Source: DATHVR01 sp035461175 (GTDB taxonomy: Bacteria; Actinomycetota; Acidimicrobiia; Spongiisociales; ZC4RG35). Taken from it: a DNA stretch of 43,005 bases. The notes beneath the pieces are model-generated. The model saw only the letters and a program-made list of their open reading frames with translations, had not been told where the DNA came from and ran no database searches. Position numbers and translations under genes: made by a program. This document shows, piece by piece, positions 9,245 to 18,375 of the stretch (position 1 is its first letter; each line of letters begins with the position of its first letter). The stretch is taken from assembly GCA_035461175.1 (NCBI GenBank), contig DATHVR010000140.1:1-43005 (forward strand). The letters are read 5' to 3'.

Positions 9245-10417
9245 TCAGGCCAGGGCTGCGGCCAAACGCTCCACGGCCTCGTCGATCTCGACCGCTGTGA
9301 CCGTCAGCGGCGGAGCCAGCCGGACGGCGTCGGGACGGACGGCATTGACCACCAGGTGCTGCTCGGTCAGTGCTCTCCTCGCCACGGCACCGGCTACCTC
9401 GTCCTCGAGTTGGGCGGCCACCAGCAGGCCCCGGCCCCGGACCGCCTTGACGCCGGGGAGATCGGCGAGACGGCCCATCAGTTGGGCGGAGCGTTCCCGG
9501 CAGTTGCCGAGGAGGTCGCGGCTCTCGATCTCGTCGATCACGGCCAGGGCGGCGGCGCATACCACCGGCCCGCCTCCGAAGGTGGTGGCGTGATCCCCGG
9601 GCTGAAAGGCCGAAGCTGCCTCGTCGGTCGCCATGCACACCCCGATCGGAAGCCCGTTGGCCAGCGCCTTGGCGGTGGTGGCGATGTCGGGGGCGAACCC
9701 GAGCTGCTGCCACGAAAACCAGGTACCGGTGCGTCCCATCCCGGCCTGGACGTCGTCGACTATCAGGAGGGCGCCCCCTTCGTCGCATAGACGGCGAACG
9801 GCCTGCAGATACTCCTCCGTCAGTGGCCGTACCCCGCCTTCGCCCTGGGTGGTCTCCAGCATCACCGCCGCCACGGTCTCGTCCACGGCATAGGCGAGGG
9901 CGTCGACGTCCCCCGGTGGCACCTGAAGGAAACCAGGAGGCAACGGCTGGAAGGTGGCCTGCTTGGCGGGCTGGCCGGTGGCCGCCAGCGTGGCCAGGGT
10001 GCGGCCGTGGAAGGAGTCGTCGAGGGACACGATGCGGTGGCGGTCGGGTCCGAAGTGGGCCTGCCCGTACCGACGGGCCAGCTTGATGGCGGCCTCGTTG
10101 GCGGTGGCTCCGCAGTTGGCGAAAAAGACCCGGTCGAGCCCGGAGCGGGATGTGAGAGCCTCGGCCAGCTCCACCATCGGTTCGGTGTAGAAGAGGTTCG
10201 ACACGTGCACCAGCCGGCTCATCTGGTCGTTGACGGCGGCGGCGACGGCCGGATTGGCGTGGCCGAGCGAGGTGACGGCCAGGCCGGTGAGGAAGTCCAG
10301 GTAGCGCTCCCCCGCCTCGTCGATCAGCCACGAGCCTTCCCCTGCCACGAAGGCGACCGGAGAGCGTCCGTAGGTCTGCATCACCACCGCCGCCTCGCGA
10401 TCGAACAGGGCGGTCAT
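9245..10417 (-). CDS. argD: Acetylornithine aminotransferase
   Basis: 390 residues. It is a PLP enzyme of the class-III (subgroup II) family that makes N-acetylornithine from N-acetylglutamate semialdehyde and glutamate. Visible features are YLDFLTGLAVTSLGHANP, FFANCGATANEAAIKLAR, SFHGRTLATL, LLIVDDVQAGMGRTG (Asp contacting the pyridine ring) and the Schiff-base Lys in TTAKALANGLPIG. The DVQ replaces the more usual DEVQ spacing. It lies 97 bp downstream of argB across a tandem repeat, and a G-rich ribosome-binding run precedes ATG 10417. Confidence 0.95.
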   Translation of the reverse strand: MTALFDREAAVVMQTYGRSPVAFVAGEGSWLIDEAGERYLDFLTGLAVTSLGHANPAVAAAVNDQMSRLVHVSNLFYTEPMVELAEALTSRSGLDRVFFANCGATANEAAIKLARRYGQAHFGPDRHRIVSLDDSFHGRTLATLAATGQPAKQATFQPLPPGFLQVPPGDVDALAYAVDETVAAVMLETTQGEGGVRPLTEEYLQAVRRLCDEGGALLIVDDVQAGMGRTGTWFSWQQLGFAPDIATTAKALANGLPIGVCMATDEAASAFQPGDHATTFGGGPVVCAAALAVIDEIESRDLLGNCRERSAQLMGRLADLPGVKAVRGRGLLVAAQLEDEVAGAVARRALTEQHLVVNAVRPDAVRLAPPLTVTAVEIDEAVERLAAALA

Positions 10418-10449
10418 CAGCCACCCCCCTTCTGTGGGCCCCCGACAGC

Positions 10450-10513
10450 GGAAATCGCTGCCGGCAACCTTGGGTTCCAGACCTCGGAAACCGCTGCCGG
10501 CAACCTTGGGTCC
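10450..10513. repeat. Two-copy tandem repeat in the argB-argD gap
   Basis: GGAAATCGCTGCCGGCAACC... (10450-10478) recurs as GGAAACCGCTGCCGGCAACC... (10486-10513) with a 36-bp period; both end in TTGGGT(T)CC. Each unit holds the palindrome TGCCGGCA. Together they fill most of the 97-bp gap within the operon, so they would be transcribed. Confidence 0.75.
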
Positions 10514-10514
10514 G

Positions 10515-11414
10515 TCACTGCGCGCCTTTTGGCGTGATCATCGTGCCGATTCCCTCGGAGGTGAACACCTCGAGGAGGAGGGCGTGCTGGGTGCGGCCGT
10601 CGAGTATGTGGGCCTGGGCCACCCCGCCCCGGAGGGCGTGGGCCACCGACAGCAGCTTGGGGAGCATGCCCCCGTCCATCGTGGCGAGGATCCCCTCGAG
10701 GTCGGGGAGGTTCATGCGCGACACCAGGGTGGAGGGGTCACTGTGGTCGAGATAGACCCCCTCGACGTCGGTCAGGTAGACCAACTTCTGGGCCTGAAGG
10801 GCGGTGGCGAGCACCCCGGCGGCAGTGTCGGCGTTGACGTTGTAGACGTGGCCGTCCTCGCCCCGGGCGATCGGGGCCACCACCGGCACCAGACCCTGCT
10901 CGACCATGCCCTGGATGACCCCGGTGTTGACCTTGGTGATCTCGCCCACGTAGCCGAGGCGGGCGTCGCGGGGCTCGGCGCGGAACAGATCGGCGTCGAG
11001 ACCGTTGACCCCGATGGCGGTGGCGCCGTGGCCGTTGAGAAAACGGACGATCTCGGGGTTGATCACGCCCACCAATGTCCGCTGAACGACTCCCATGGTG
11101 GCGGCGTCGGTCACCCTCAGGCCCTCGACCCAGGCGGGCTCGATCCCCTCGGTCTTCATCGCCGCCGAGATCTGGGGACCACCGCCATGGACCACGACGG
11201 GGCGGATACCCACCATCGCCATCAGCGTGACGTCGCCGGCGAAGCTCTCGCGCAGGGCGGGGTCGTCCATGGCCGAGCCGCCGTATTTGATGACGACCGT
11301 CTTGCCGCGGAACTCCTTGATGTAGGGGAGCGCCTCCATCAGGATCTTGGCGCGCCCCATCGAGTTGGCGATGCGGGACTTCTGGATGTCGGGTTGGGTG
11401 TGGCCGATGCTCAT
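10515..11414 (-). CDS. argB: Acetylglutamate kinase
   Basis: 299 residues. It phosphorylates N-acetylglutamate, the second step of the cyclic arginine pathway, and is often feedback-inhibited by arginine. It shows the amino-acid-kinase fold: VVIKYGGSAM at the start (ATP-binding Lys), VVVHGGGPQIS, and NVNADTAAGVLATALQAQKLVYLTDVEGVY. The N-terminal extension before EALPYIKEF contains a helix-like segment as in the arginine-sensitive hexameric enzymes, so feedback inhibition is plausible. Its ATG overlaps the argJ stop by four bases (ATGA). Confidence 0.96.
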   Translation of the reverse strand: MSIGHTQPDIQKSRIANSMGRAKILMEALPYIKEFRGKTVVIKYGGSAMDDPALRESFAGDVTLMAMVGIRPVVVHGGGPQISAAMKTEGIEPAWVEGLRVTDAATMGVVQRTLVGVINPEIVRFLNGHGATAIGVNGLDADLFRAEPRDARLGYVGEITKVNTGVIQGMVEQGLVPVVAPIARGEDGHVYNVNADTAAGVLATALQAQKLVYLTDVEGVYLDHSDPSTLVSRMNLPDLEGILATMDGGMLPKLLSVAHALRGGVAQAHILDGRTQHALLLEVFTSEGIGTMITPKGAQ

Positions 11415-12562
11415 GACCGCTCTCCGTTGAAGCGCACGTACTCGGGGGTGAGGTCGGTGGTCAGGAGCGAGCAGCTTCCCGGCCCCTCTCCCACCGAAAC
11501 CGTCACGGTGAAGTCTCCGGCCAGCTTCTCCGAGATCCGGTCGTGATCGGCTCCGACGTCGACTCCGCCCTCGGCCACCGGCACCCCCGCATACGCCACC
11601 GCCACTGCGTCGGGGTCGAAGGGGAGACGGGTCGAACCGAGCGCGGCCACCACCCGCCCCCAGTTGGGGTCAGCGCCGTAGAAGGAGGACCGGACCAGGG
11701 CCGAGTCGGCCACCGCTCGCGCCAGGGTGAGGGCGGTGGCGTCGTCGGCTGCACCACTCAGCTCGATTTCCACCACCCGGGTGGCACCCTCGGCGTCCTC
11801 GGCCATGTGGCGGGCGAGGCGCCGGCACACCAACTCCACCGCCTCCCCCAGGGCGTCCTCGTCAGGAGCGGTCCCGGAGGCGCCCGAGGCGAGGAGGATC
11901 ACGGTGTCGTTGGTCGACTCACAGCCATCGACATTCAGGGCGTTGAAGGACCGGTCGACGGCCCGGTGCAGGACGCGATCGAGGAGCGCCGGATCGGCAA
12001 CGGCATCGGTGGTGACCACCGCCAGCATCGTCGCCATGTCGGGCCGCAGCATGCCTGCTCCCTTCGCCATCCCCCCGACCACGAAGCCGTCGCCGGCATA
12101 GGTCTCTTCCTTGGGGCGACTGTCGGTGGTGAGGATGGCCCGGGCAGCAACCGGACCGCCGTCGTCGGTCAGTTCGAGTTGGGAGAGGCCGGCCTCGATA
12201 CGGTCCACGGGGACTACGTTGCCGATCGGACCGGTCGAACACACCGCCACCTCTGTCGCCGCACACCCGAGATGCGCGGCAACCGCATCGGCGGTTCTGG
12301 CGGCGGCGCGGGCACCCGCTTCTCCGGTGGCGGCATTGGCGCACCCCGACGACAGCACCACCGCCCGGATGGAGCCGTCGGCGACGTGGTGCCGGGAGAG
12401 ATGAACGGGTGGGGCGGCGGCGGTGTTGGCGGTGAAAACGCCGGCCGCCGCCACCGGCGCTCCGGCGTCGACCAGGGCCAGATCGAGTCCTTCCGCCTTG
12501 ATGCCGCAGGCGGTGCCGCCGGCTACGAATCCGTGGGGAGCGGTGACGCTCACGGCATCCAT
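11411..12562 (-). CDS. argJ: Bifunctional ornithine acetyltransferase / N-acetylglutamate synthase
   Basis: 383 residues. It moves the acetyl group from acetylornithine to glutamate, which makes the pathway cyclic, and may also start it from acetyl-CoA. The self-cleavage site lies in KGAGMLRPDMATMLAVVTTDA (cut before the Thr of ATML, which becomes the nucleophile), so two chains are expected. The C-terminal SSFYGADPNWGRVVAALG and the VRFNGERS end are family-typical. The start at 12562 overlaps the argC end by 13 bp. Ornithine made here would need a carbamoyltransferase, which is not encoded in the window. Confidence 0.95.
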   Translation of the reverse strand: MDAVSVTAPHGFVAGGTACGIKAEGLDLALVDAGAPVAAAGVFTANTAAAPPVHLSRHHVADGSIRAVVLSSGCANAATGEAGARAAARTADAVAAHLGCAATEVAVCSTGPIGNVVPVDRIEAGLSQLELTDDGGPVAARAILTTDSRPKEETYAGDGFVVGGMAKGAGMLRPDMATMLAVVTTDAVADPALLDRVLHRAVDRSFNALNVDGCESTNDTVILLASGASGTAPDEDALGEAVELVCRRLARHMAEDAEGATRVVEIELSGAADDATALTLARAVADSALVRSSFYGADPNWGRVVAALGSTRLPFDPDAVAVAYAGVPVAEGGVDVGADHDRISEKLAGDFTVTVSVGEGPGSCSLLTTDLTPEYVRFNGERS

Positions 12563-13569
12563 CCCGAGGTCGGAACCCCGGTGGTCTCATCGAGACCGAG
12601 GGCGATGTTGGCCGCCTGCACGGCCTGCCCGGCTGCCCCCTTGACCAGGTTGTCGATGGCACATTGGGCCACGATCGCCCCGGCATGCTCGTCGTAGAAG
12701 GCGGTCACCAGGGCCCGGTTGGATCCAGTTGCCCAGCGAGTCTGAGGTGGAACGTCCACCACATCGACGAAGGGGGAGGCGGCATAGAAGTCACGCTGGG
12801 CCGCACGCAGGTCCGGGGTCGGGGCCTCCCCCGTGACTGTGACCGTGGCGAGGATGCCGCGCTGCATGGGCACGAGATGGGGGGTGAAGACGACGCGGTG
12901 CTCTCCGCCGAGACGGGCATCCAGTGCCATCTCGATCTCGGGACGGTGGCGATGGGTTCCCACCGCGTAGGCCCGCACGCCCTCGTCCACCGCCCCGAAC
13001 ATGAGGTCGGCGCGGGCGGACCTGCCCGCCCCGCTCACTCCCGACAGGCAGTCGGCCACCACCGGCCCGCCGGTGACGAAGCCGCCTTCGAGCAGGGGGA
13101 CAAGGGCAAGGAGAACGGAGGTGGGGTAGCACCCGGGTGACGCGATCGCCGTCGCTCCCTTAACGTCGAACAACTCGGGGAGTCCGTACACCCACTCCCC
13201 CAGGTCGTCGGGGTAGGGATGGTCGCTGCCGTATGCCTGCAGGTAGCGGTCGGCGGTGTCGAGGCGATAGTCGCTGCCCAGGTCGATGGTCACCACCCCC
13301 GCCCCCCGCAACTCCCGGCCGATCTCGGCCGAGGCGCCGTGGGGAAGGGCGAGGAAGGCGACGTCGATGTCGCCGGCGGCGGCCATCGAGTTGGCGCCGA
13401 GCGGACGGTCGCCCCCGGCCAGATGGGGATGCACCTCCCCCAGCCGGCTCCCCTCCTGGGAGTGGGCACCCAGATGCACCAGCCCCAGCTCGTCGTGGGA
13501 GTCGAGGAGCTTGACCAGCTCGCCTCCGGCGTAACCCGAGGCGCCGAAGACAGCAGTCTTGAGAACCAT
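12550..13569 (-). CDS. argC: N-acetyl-gamma-glutamyl-phosphate reductase
   Basis: About 339 residues. It reduces acetylglutamyl phosphate with NADPH. The Rossmann start AVFGASGYAGGELVKLL, the catalytic-Cys segment AIASPGCYPTSVLLAL and the HRHRPEIEM segment identify it. I chose ATG 13569 (MVLKTAV) over ATG 13578, because a perfect TATAAT occupies 13577-13582 with exactly seven bases to 13569. The 13578 codon would lie inside the -10, so the message is probably leaderless. It is the first gene of the argCJBD unit and is controlled by an ARG box overlapping the promoter. Confidence 0.95.
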   Translation of the reverse strand: MVLKTAVFGASGYAGGELVKLLDSHDELGLVHLGAHSQEGSRLGEVHPHLAGGDRPLGANSMAAAGDIDVAFLALPHGASAEIGRELRGAGVVTIDLGSDYRLDTADRYLQAYGSDHPYPDDLGEWVYGLPELFDVKGATAIASPGCYPTSVLLALVPLLEGGFVTGGPVVADCLSGVSGAGRSARADLMFGAVDEGVRAYAVGTHRHRPEIEMALDARLGGEHRVVFTPHLVPMQRGILATVTVTGEAPTPDLRAAQRDFYAASPFVDVVDVPPQTRWATGSNRALVTAFYDEHAGAIVAQCAIDNLVKGAAGQAVQAANIALGLDETTGVPTSGWMP

Positions 13570-13576
13570 CGGCGAC

Positions 13577-13596
13577 ATTATACGCATATGCGAATA
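13577..13596 (-). promoter_or_regulatory. ARG box with embedded TATAAT of argC
   Basis: TATACGCATATGCGAATA (13579-13596) is the argR operator sequence with one mismatched pair. On the minus strand its end continues into a perfect TATAAT (13582-13577), seven bases before the argC ATG at 13569. The architecture is the same as at argR, which strongly supports ArgR control of both units. Confidence 0.78.
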
Positions 13597-13609
13597 GAGT
13601 CCGATCCGG

Positions 13610-15016
13610 TCAGGCCGGAGGTCGTTCGGGGTCCTCGAGGCCCCGTTCCAGCGCGAAGCTGCGCACCATCTCAAAGGCTTCTTCGGGCGAGAACGCCCCC
13701 TCGTCGATCCGGCGCTCGAGCAGCATGTCCATGATCTCGCCCACCAGCGGTGAGGGCTGGATGCCGAGGTACTCCATCACCTGGCGGCCGTCGATGGGCG
13801 GGCGCAACTTGGCGATCTCCTCCTCGGCCGCCAGTCGCTCGATCCGCTCTTCGAGGTCGTCGATGCGGCGCTGGATCGCCTGGGCGCGGCGGGGGTTCCC
13901 GGTGGTTACGTCGCAGCGCACCAGTTCGTTGAGCCGGGACAGGAGGTCGCCCGCGTCCCGCACGTAGCGGCGCACGGCCGAGTCCGTCCAGCCCAGGTCC
14001 AGGGTGTGGGGACGTAGATGGAGGAATACCAGCTTGGAGACGTCGTCAACGATCTGTTTCGGATAGCGGAGCTCGCGCAACCGCTTCTTCGTCATCCGCG
14101 CTCCCACCACCTCGTGGTGATGGAACGAGGCCCCACCCGGGCCGAATTCACGGGTGGCAGGTTTGCCGATGTCGTGGAGCAGTGCGGCCAGGCGCAGAAC
14201 CAGGTCGGGCGAGGCCTTACAGGTAACGGCGATCGTGTGCGAGAGAACGTCCTTGTGGCGGTGGACCGGGTCCTGTTCCATACCCAGGGCAGGCACCTCG
14301 GGAATGAACCTGTCGGCCAGGCCCGTAGCTACCAACCCCTCCAGCGCAGGACCGGGATCGTCGGCCACGATCAACTTGGAGAACTCGTCGCGAATGCGCT
14401 CACTCGAGACGATCGCCAATCGGTCCGCCATGTCGCGGGCGGCGGCGAGAGCGGCCGGATCAGGCGTGAAACCCAGGGTGGCCTGGAACCGGAATAGCCG
14501 CAGCATCCGCAGCGGGTCATCCGAGAACGAGATCTCGGGGGCGAGCGGGGTGCGGAGGACGCGGGCGGCCAGATCGGTCGTGCCGCCGTGGGGATCGATC
14601 GGTTCCACCTCGGGGAAGGCGATCGCCATGGCGTTGATGGTGAAGTCGCGCCGGGAGAGGTCGACCTCGATGTCGTCGGAGAAGTCGACCCGGGGCTTGC
14701 GGGAGTCATCCCGATACACCTCCTCGCGGAAGGTCGTCACCTCGATGGTGTGGCCGTCTTTGATCCCCGCCACCGTGCCAAAGGTCTTGCCCACCGTGTA
14801 GACGGTGTCGGCCCACTCCCGGAGTAGCTTCTCGATGTCGTCGGGGCGGGCGTCGGTGGCGAAGTCGTAGTCCATGTCATGGTCACGTTCGAGAAAGGCA
14901 TCGCGAACGGAGCCGCCGACGAGGAAGAGTTCGTAGCCGGCCGCGGCGAACCGCTGCCCCAACTGCATGGGAGGGAGAGCAGGATCCACCAGCCAGCGCA
15001 TGCGCTCTGGGATCAC
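13610..15016 (-). CDS. cca: CCA-adding tRNA nucleotidyltransferase
   Basis: 468 residues. It adds or repairs the CCA end of tRNAs. The class-II nucleotidyltransferase core is LFLVGGSVRDAF then DHDMDYDFAT (GGS and the DxD metal pair), followed by RRDFTINAMA and RFQATLGF. A C-terminal HD domain has LAALLHDIGKP, as is usual in actinobacterial and Gram-positive forms. The start codon is GTG at 15016; TAACCT sits seven bases upstream, fitting a leaderless transcript. The gene sits at the classic actinobacterial place at the edge of the origin region, but the usual neighbour murJ is not nearby. Confidence 0.95.
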   Translation of the reverse strand: MIPERMRWLVDPALPPMQLGQRFAAAGYELFLVGGSVRDAFLERDHDMDYDFATDARPDDIEKLLREWADTVYTVGKTFGTVAGIKDGHTIEVTTFREEVYRDDSRKPRVDFSDDIEVDLSRRDFTINAMAIAFPEVEPIDPHGGTTDLAARVLRTPLAPEISFSDDPLRMLRLFRFQATLGFTPDPAALAAARDMADRLAIVSSERIRDEFSKLIVADDPGPALEGLVATGLADRFIPEVPALGMEQDPVHRHKDVLSHTIAVTCKASPDLVLRLAALLHDIGKPATREFGPGGASFHHHEVVGARMTKKRLRELRYPKQIVDDVSKLVFLHLRPHTLDLGWTDSAVRRYVRDAGDLLSRLNELVRCDVTTGNPRRAQAIQRRIDDLEERIERLAAEEEIAKLRPPIDGRQVMEYLGIQPSPLVGEIMDMLLERRIDEGAFSPEEAFEMVRSFALERGLEDPERPPA

Positions 15017-15023
15017 GCATCAG

Positions 15024-15029
15024 AGGTTA
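15024..15029 (-). promoter_or_regulatory. -10 hexamer of cca, leaderless
   Basis: Minus-strand TAACCT, seven bases before the GTG at 15016; fits TANNNT. Confidence 0.42.
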
Positions 15030-15338
15030 CCGGTCGGGCACGCGTCGACCGCGACGGTGGTATCGAGTGGTGGGTTCTGGGTCCTGAGTCGGAAAGTCGG
15101 AAGTCGGAAGCTTTGTCCCTCTGAGCTTTGAGCCCCGGAGCGAAGCGGGGGGGAAGGGTCCGCCGTCAGGCGGGTAGGGGGCGGTCCAGAGGGCCGGGTG
15201 AACCCGTCTCACACACTTGCCCCCTACTCCCGCCTCCGCAAGCTCCCGCGGCAGGGACCTTCCCCCACTTCGCGGGGGACAAAGCCTCACCACTCACCAC
15301 CCGATGCCGCCCGATGGGCGGACGTCCCCCCTTGACAA
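15030..15338. other. Repeat-filled gap between pilT-like gene and cca
   Basis: No gene is supported in these roughly 310 bp. The right side of cca starts with a GAGTGGTGGGTTCTGGG word (15065-15081), then short GTCGGAA direct repeats (about 15090-15108). Next come a GCTTCGCTCCGGGG-type word (complement, about 15132-15150) and a GC-rich stretch. The second copy of the 65-bp dispersed repeat (15216-15280) follows, then CACCACTCACCACCC (about 15288-15302), which complements the left word. The gap is bounded by inverted GGTGGTGGGT-type words. Confidence 0.6.
15216..15280 (-). repeat. Dispersed intergenic repeat, copy 2 (inverted)
   Basis: Reverse complement of 5345-5410 with a few changes. It starts CTTGCCCCCTACTCCCGCCT and ends CACTTCGCGGGGGAC. 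Both copies lie in gaps between same-strand genes. Confidence 0.7.
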
Positions 15339-16424
15339 TCAGCTGAGCAATCCGGCTTCGATGGCTTTGGCGCGGAGGTGGTGGCTGTTGCGGACGTGGG
15401 GGAGGGCGGTGGGTACGTCGACGTGACGGGCCAGGACCAGCCTGAGGATCGACTGGTCGAACGTCTGCATGCCGAAGAACTCGGACTCCTTGATCACGTC
15501 CTGCAACTCGCTGACGGCATTCTCGGACAGGATCCACTCCTGGGTGCGCTCGTTGCTGGTGAGCACCTCGCAGGCCAGTACCTGGCCGGAGGCGTTGGAG
15601 GTCTCGAGCAGGCGCTGGCTGATGATCCCCTTGACCAGGCTGGCGAGCTGGCCGCGCACCATCGAGTGTTGGGGCGTGGCGAAGTAGCCCACCAGTCGGT
15701 TGACGGTCTCGGCCGGGTCGGTGGTCCGCATCGAGGAGACGACCAGATGGCCCGTCTCGGCGGCGGTGATGGCCGCCTTGGCGGTCTCGAGATCATCGAT
15801 CTCGGAGATCACGATCACGTCGGCGTCCTGGCGCATGGCGGCCCGGACCGCCCCGGCATAATCCACGGTGTCGACACCGATCTCACGCTGGGCGACCACG
15901 GCCTTCTTGTCGGGATGGAGCACCTCGATCGGATCCTCGATCGTCACGATCGATACCCCGCGGTTCTCGTTGATCCAGTCCACCATCGACGCCATGGTGG
16001 TGGTCTTGCCCGACCCCGAAGGCCCGGTCACGAGCACGAGCCCGTGCTGGCCGTCCTCGACCAGCTTGCGAACCACGCCCGGCAGCCCCAGCTCCTCGAA
16101 GCTGGGAGACCCGGGAACCACACGCCGCAGCACCATCGACACGGACCCGCGCTGACGGAAGGCCGCCACCCGGAACCGCCCCACGTCGGGTCGTCCATAG
16201 GCGAAGTCGGCCTCGCCGGTCGCCTTGAAATCGCGGGCGGCCCGGGAGGTGAACAGCTCGGCGGCCAGCGCTTCCGTGTCGGCCGGCTTCAGACTGTCAA
16301 AGCCCTGCATCCGGGTCAGCTCTCCGTCGATCCGGACCACCGGGCCCGAACCGACCTTGAGATGGAGGTCGGAGGCCCCGGTCTCGACGACCCGGCGCAG
16401 CAGCTCATCAATGGCAACGGTCAT
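15339..16424 (-). CDS. PilT/GspE-family ATPase with altered catalytic motifs
   Basis: 361 residues, the usual PilT length. Residues 1-100 form the N-terminal PAS-like domain (SDLHLKVGSGPVVRIDGEL) and the RecA-like motor follows. Walker A is GPSGSGKT (134-141), the Asp-box region is TIEDPIEVLH, and Walker B is VIVISEID with Glu208. Two normally invariant spots differ: GEMRDLET is replaced by SEIDDLET (Arg to Asp at 210), and the His box HLVFATLHT is replaced by HLVVSSMRT (His to Arg at 233). A retraction ATPase for type IV pili is the closest family, but no pilus genes are near, so the role is open. It begins with ATG at 16424 behind a weak GAGG. Confidence 0.8.
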   Translation of the reverse strand: MTVAIDELLRRVVETGASDLHLKVGSGPVVRIDGELTRMQGFDSLKPADTEALAAELFTSRAARDFKATGEADFAYGRPDVGRFRVAAFRQRGSVSMVLRRVVPGSPSFEELGLPGVVRKLVEDGQHGLVLVTGPSGSGKTTTMASMVDWINENRGVSIVTIEDPIEVLHPDKKAVVAQREIGVDTVDYAGAVRAAMRQDADVIVISEIDDLETAKAAITAAETGHLVVSSMRTTDPAETVNRLVGYFATPQHSMVRGQLASLVKGIISQRLLETSNASGQVLACEVLTSNERTQEWILSENAVSELQDVIKESEFFGMQTFDQSILRLVLARHVDVPTALPHVRNSHHLRAKAIEAGLLS

Positions 16425-16503
16425 ACCAATTCCTCAATGCCTCGTGAAGGGAACGGAACCGGTATCGACCGGCGGCGCCCAATTCTGAAGCGGGGACCTG
16501 GAA

Positions 16504-17244
16504 TCAGGGACCGAGGCGGCTCCCGACAGGATTGATGCGTTCGGTGTTGGTTACCTGGACGACCCCTGCCTCGTCGGCCCGCGAGTCGGTGTTGGTGCAT
16601 CCGCCGTGCTGGAAGCGCTGGTAGCGACACTCGTAGGCGGAAGGGCTCACAATCCTCCCGTCGGGAAGGAGAGCGCGCGGTCGCGACCAGCGGACCGCGA
16701 CCGAGGGGGCGTCACAATCGGCGAAGACCTCCGACCAGACGAGGATGTCGGTGAGCAGTTCGCCCCCGCCGCCGAGTTGCCGGACGTGAGTCGCTGCTCC
16801 GGTGACCAGGTCCGTCACCTCACCCGACCACCAACCCGGCTGGCGGCTGCGATGGATGCGAAGTCGGTAGCGACGACCCGGCTCCCACGGCCAGGTGCGG
16901 GTGTTGGGGTCCTCGACCGTCGACACGAGCGTCGATGGAGTGCCGGCGAGGATGGAGCCTCCCGATTCGTACCCACCCCAGTTGACGGCCCGGCCGCCGC
17001 CGTGACGGGGGTTCCATTGCAGGCCGAGATGGCCGCCGCCCCCGCCCGGGGCGAACGAAGCCTGAAGAGCCCAAAAGTAGAGCCGGTCCACCGCCGGCGG
17101 CCGTACCACCTCCAACTCCACCGACACCTCGCGCGCCGGCGGCAGGTCGAGCCACCCGAGGTGAAACGAAGAGGCACCGTTGCCGGAGGGCGGCCGACCC
17201 TGCGTGCGCCGTCCCAACAGGAGATCGGCCAGCGGGCGCCACAC
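16504..17244 (-). CDS. Unrecognised protein coupled to the HDAC-family gene
   Basis: 246 residues; I do not recognise the family with confidence. There is no signal peptide or membrane span. It is rich in Trp, Gly and Arg, with a beta-sandwich-like run (FHLGWLDLPP, VSVELEVV, LGLQWNPRHGGGRAVNWGGY, WPWEPGRRYRLRIHR). The C-terminal third has cysteines (DCDAPS, YECRYQ, GGCTNTDS) that could bind a metal or pair up. Lectin-like or DUF3472-like folds are possible but unproven. The GTG start at 17244 is three bases after the HDAC-family stop, so the two are co-transcribed and probably work together. Confidence 0.6.
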   Translation of the reverse strand: MWRPLADLLLGRRTQGRPPSGNGASSFHLGWLDLPPAREVSVELEVVRPPAVDRLYFWALQASFAPGGGGGHLGLQWNPRHGGGRAVNWGGYESGGSILAGTPSTLVSTVEDPNTRTWPWEPGRRYRLRIHRSRQPGWWSGEVTDLVTGAATHVRQLGGGGELLTDILVWSEVFADCDAPSVAVRWSRPRALLPDGRIVSPSAYECRYQRFQHGGCTNTDSRADEAGVVQVTNTERINPVGSRLGP

Positions 17245-17247
17245 GTC

Positions 17248-18267
<1,020 letters not shown>

Positions 18268-18375
18268 CTCCTTACTGTCCCATAACTACGAATCCGACGA
18301 AGACGGGAGCTCCAGGTGGACTAGGCCGGGGGACGTCCGGCCGGCGATCGCCCGGGGTACCGGGCCGGATCGACC

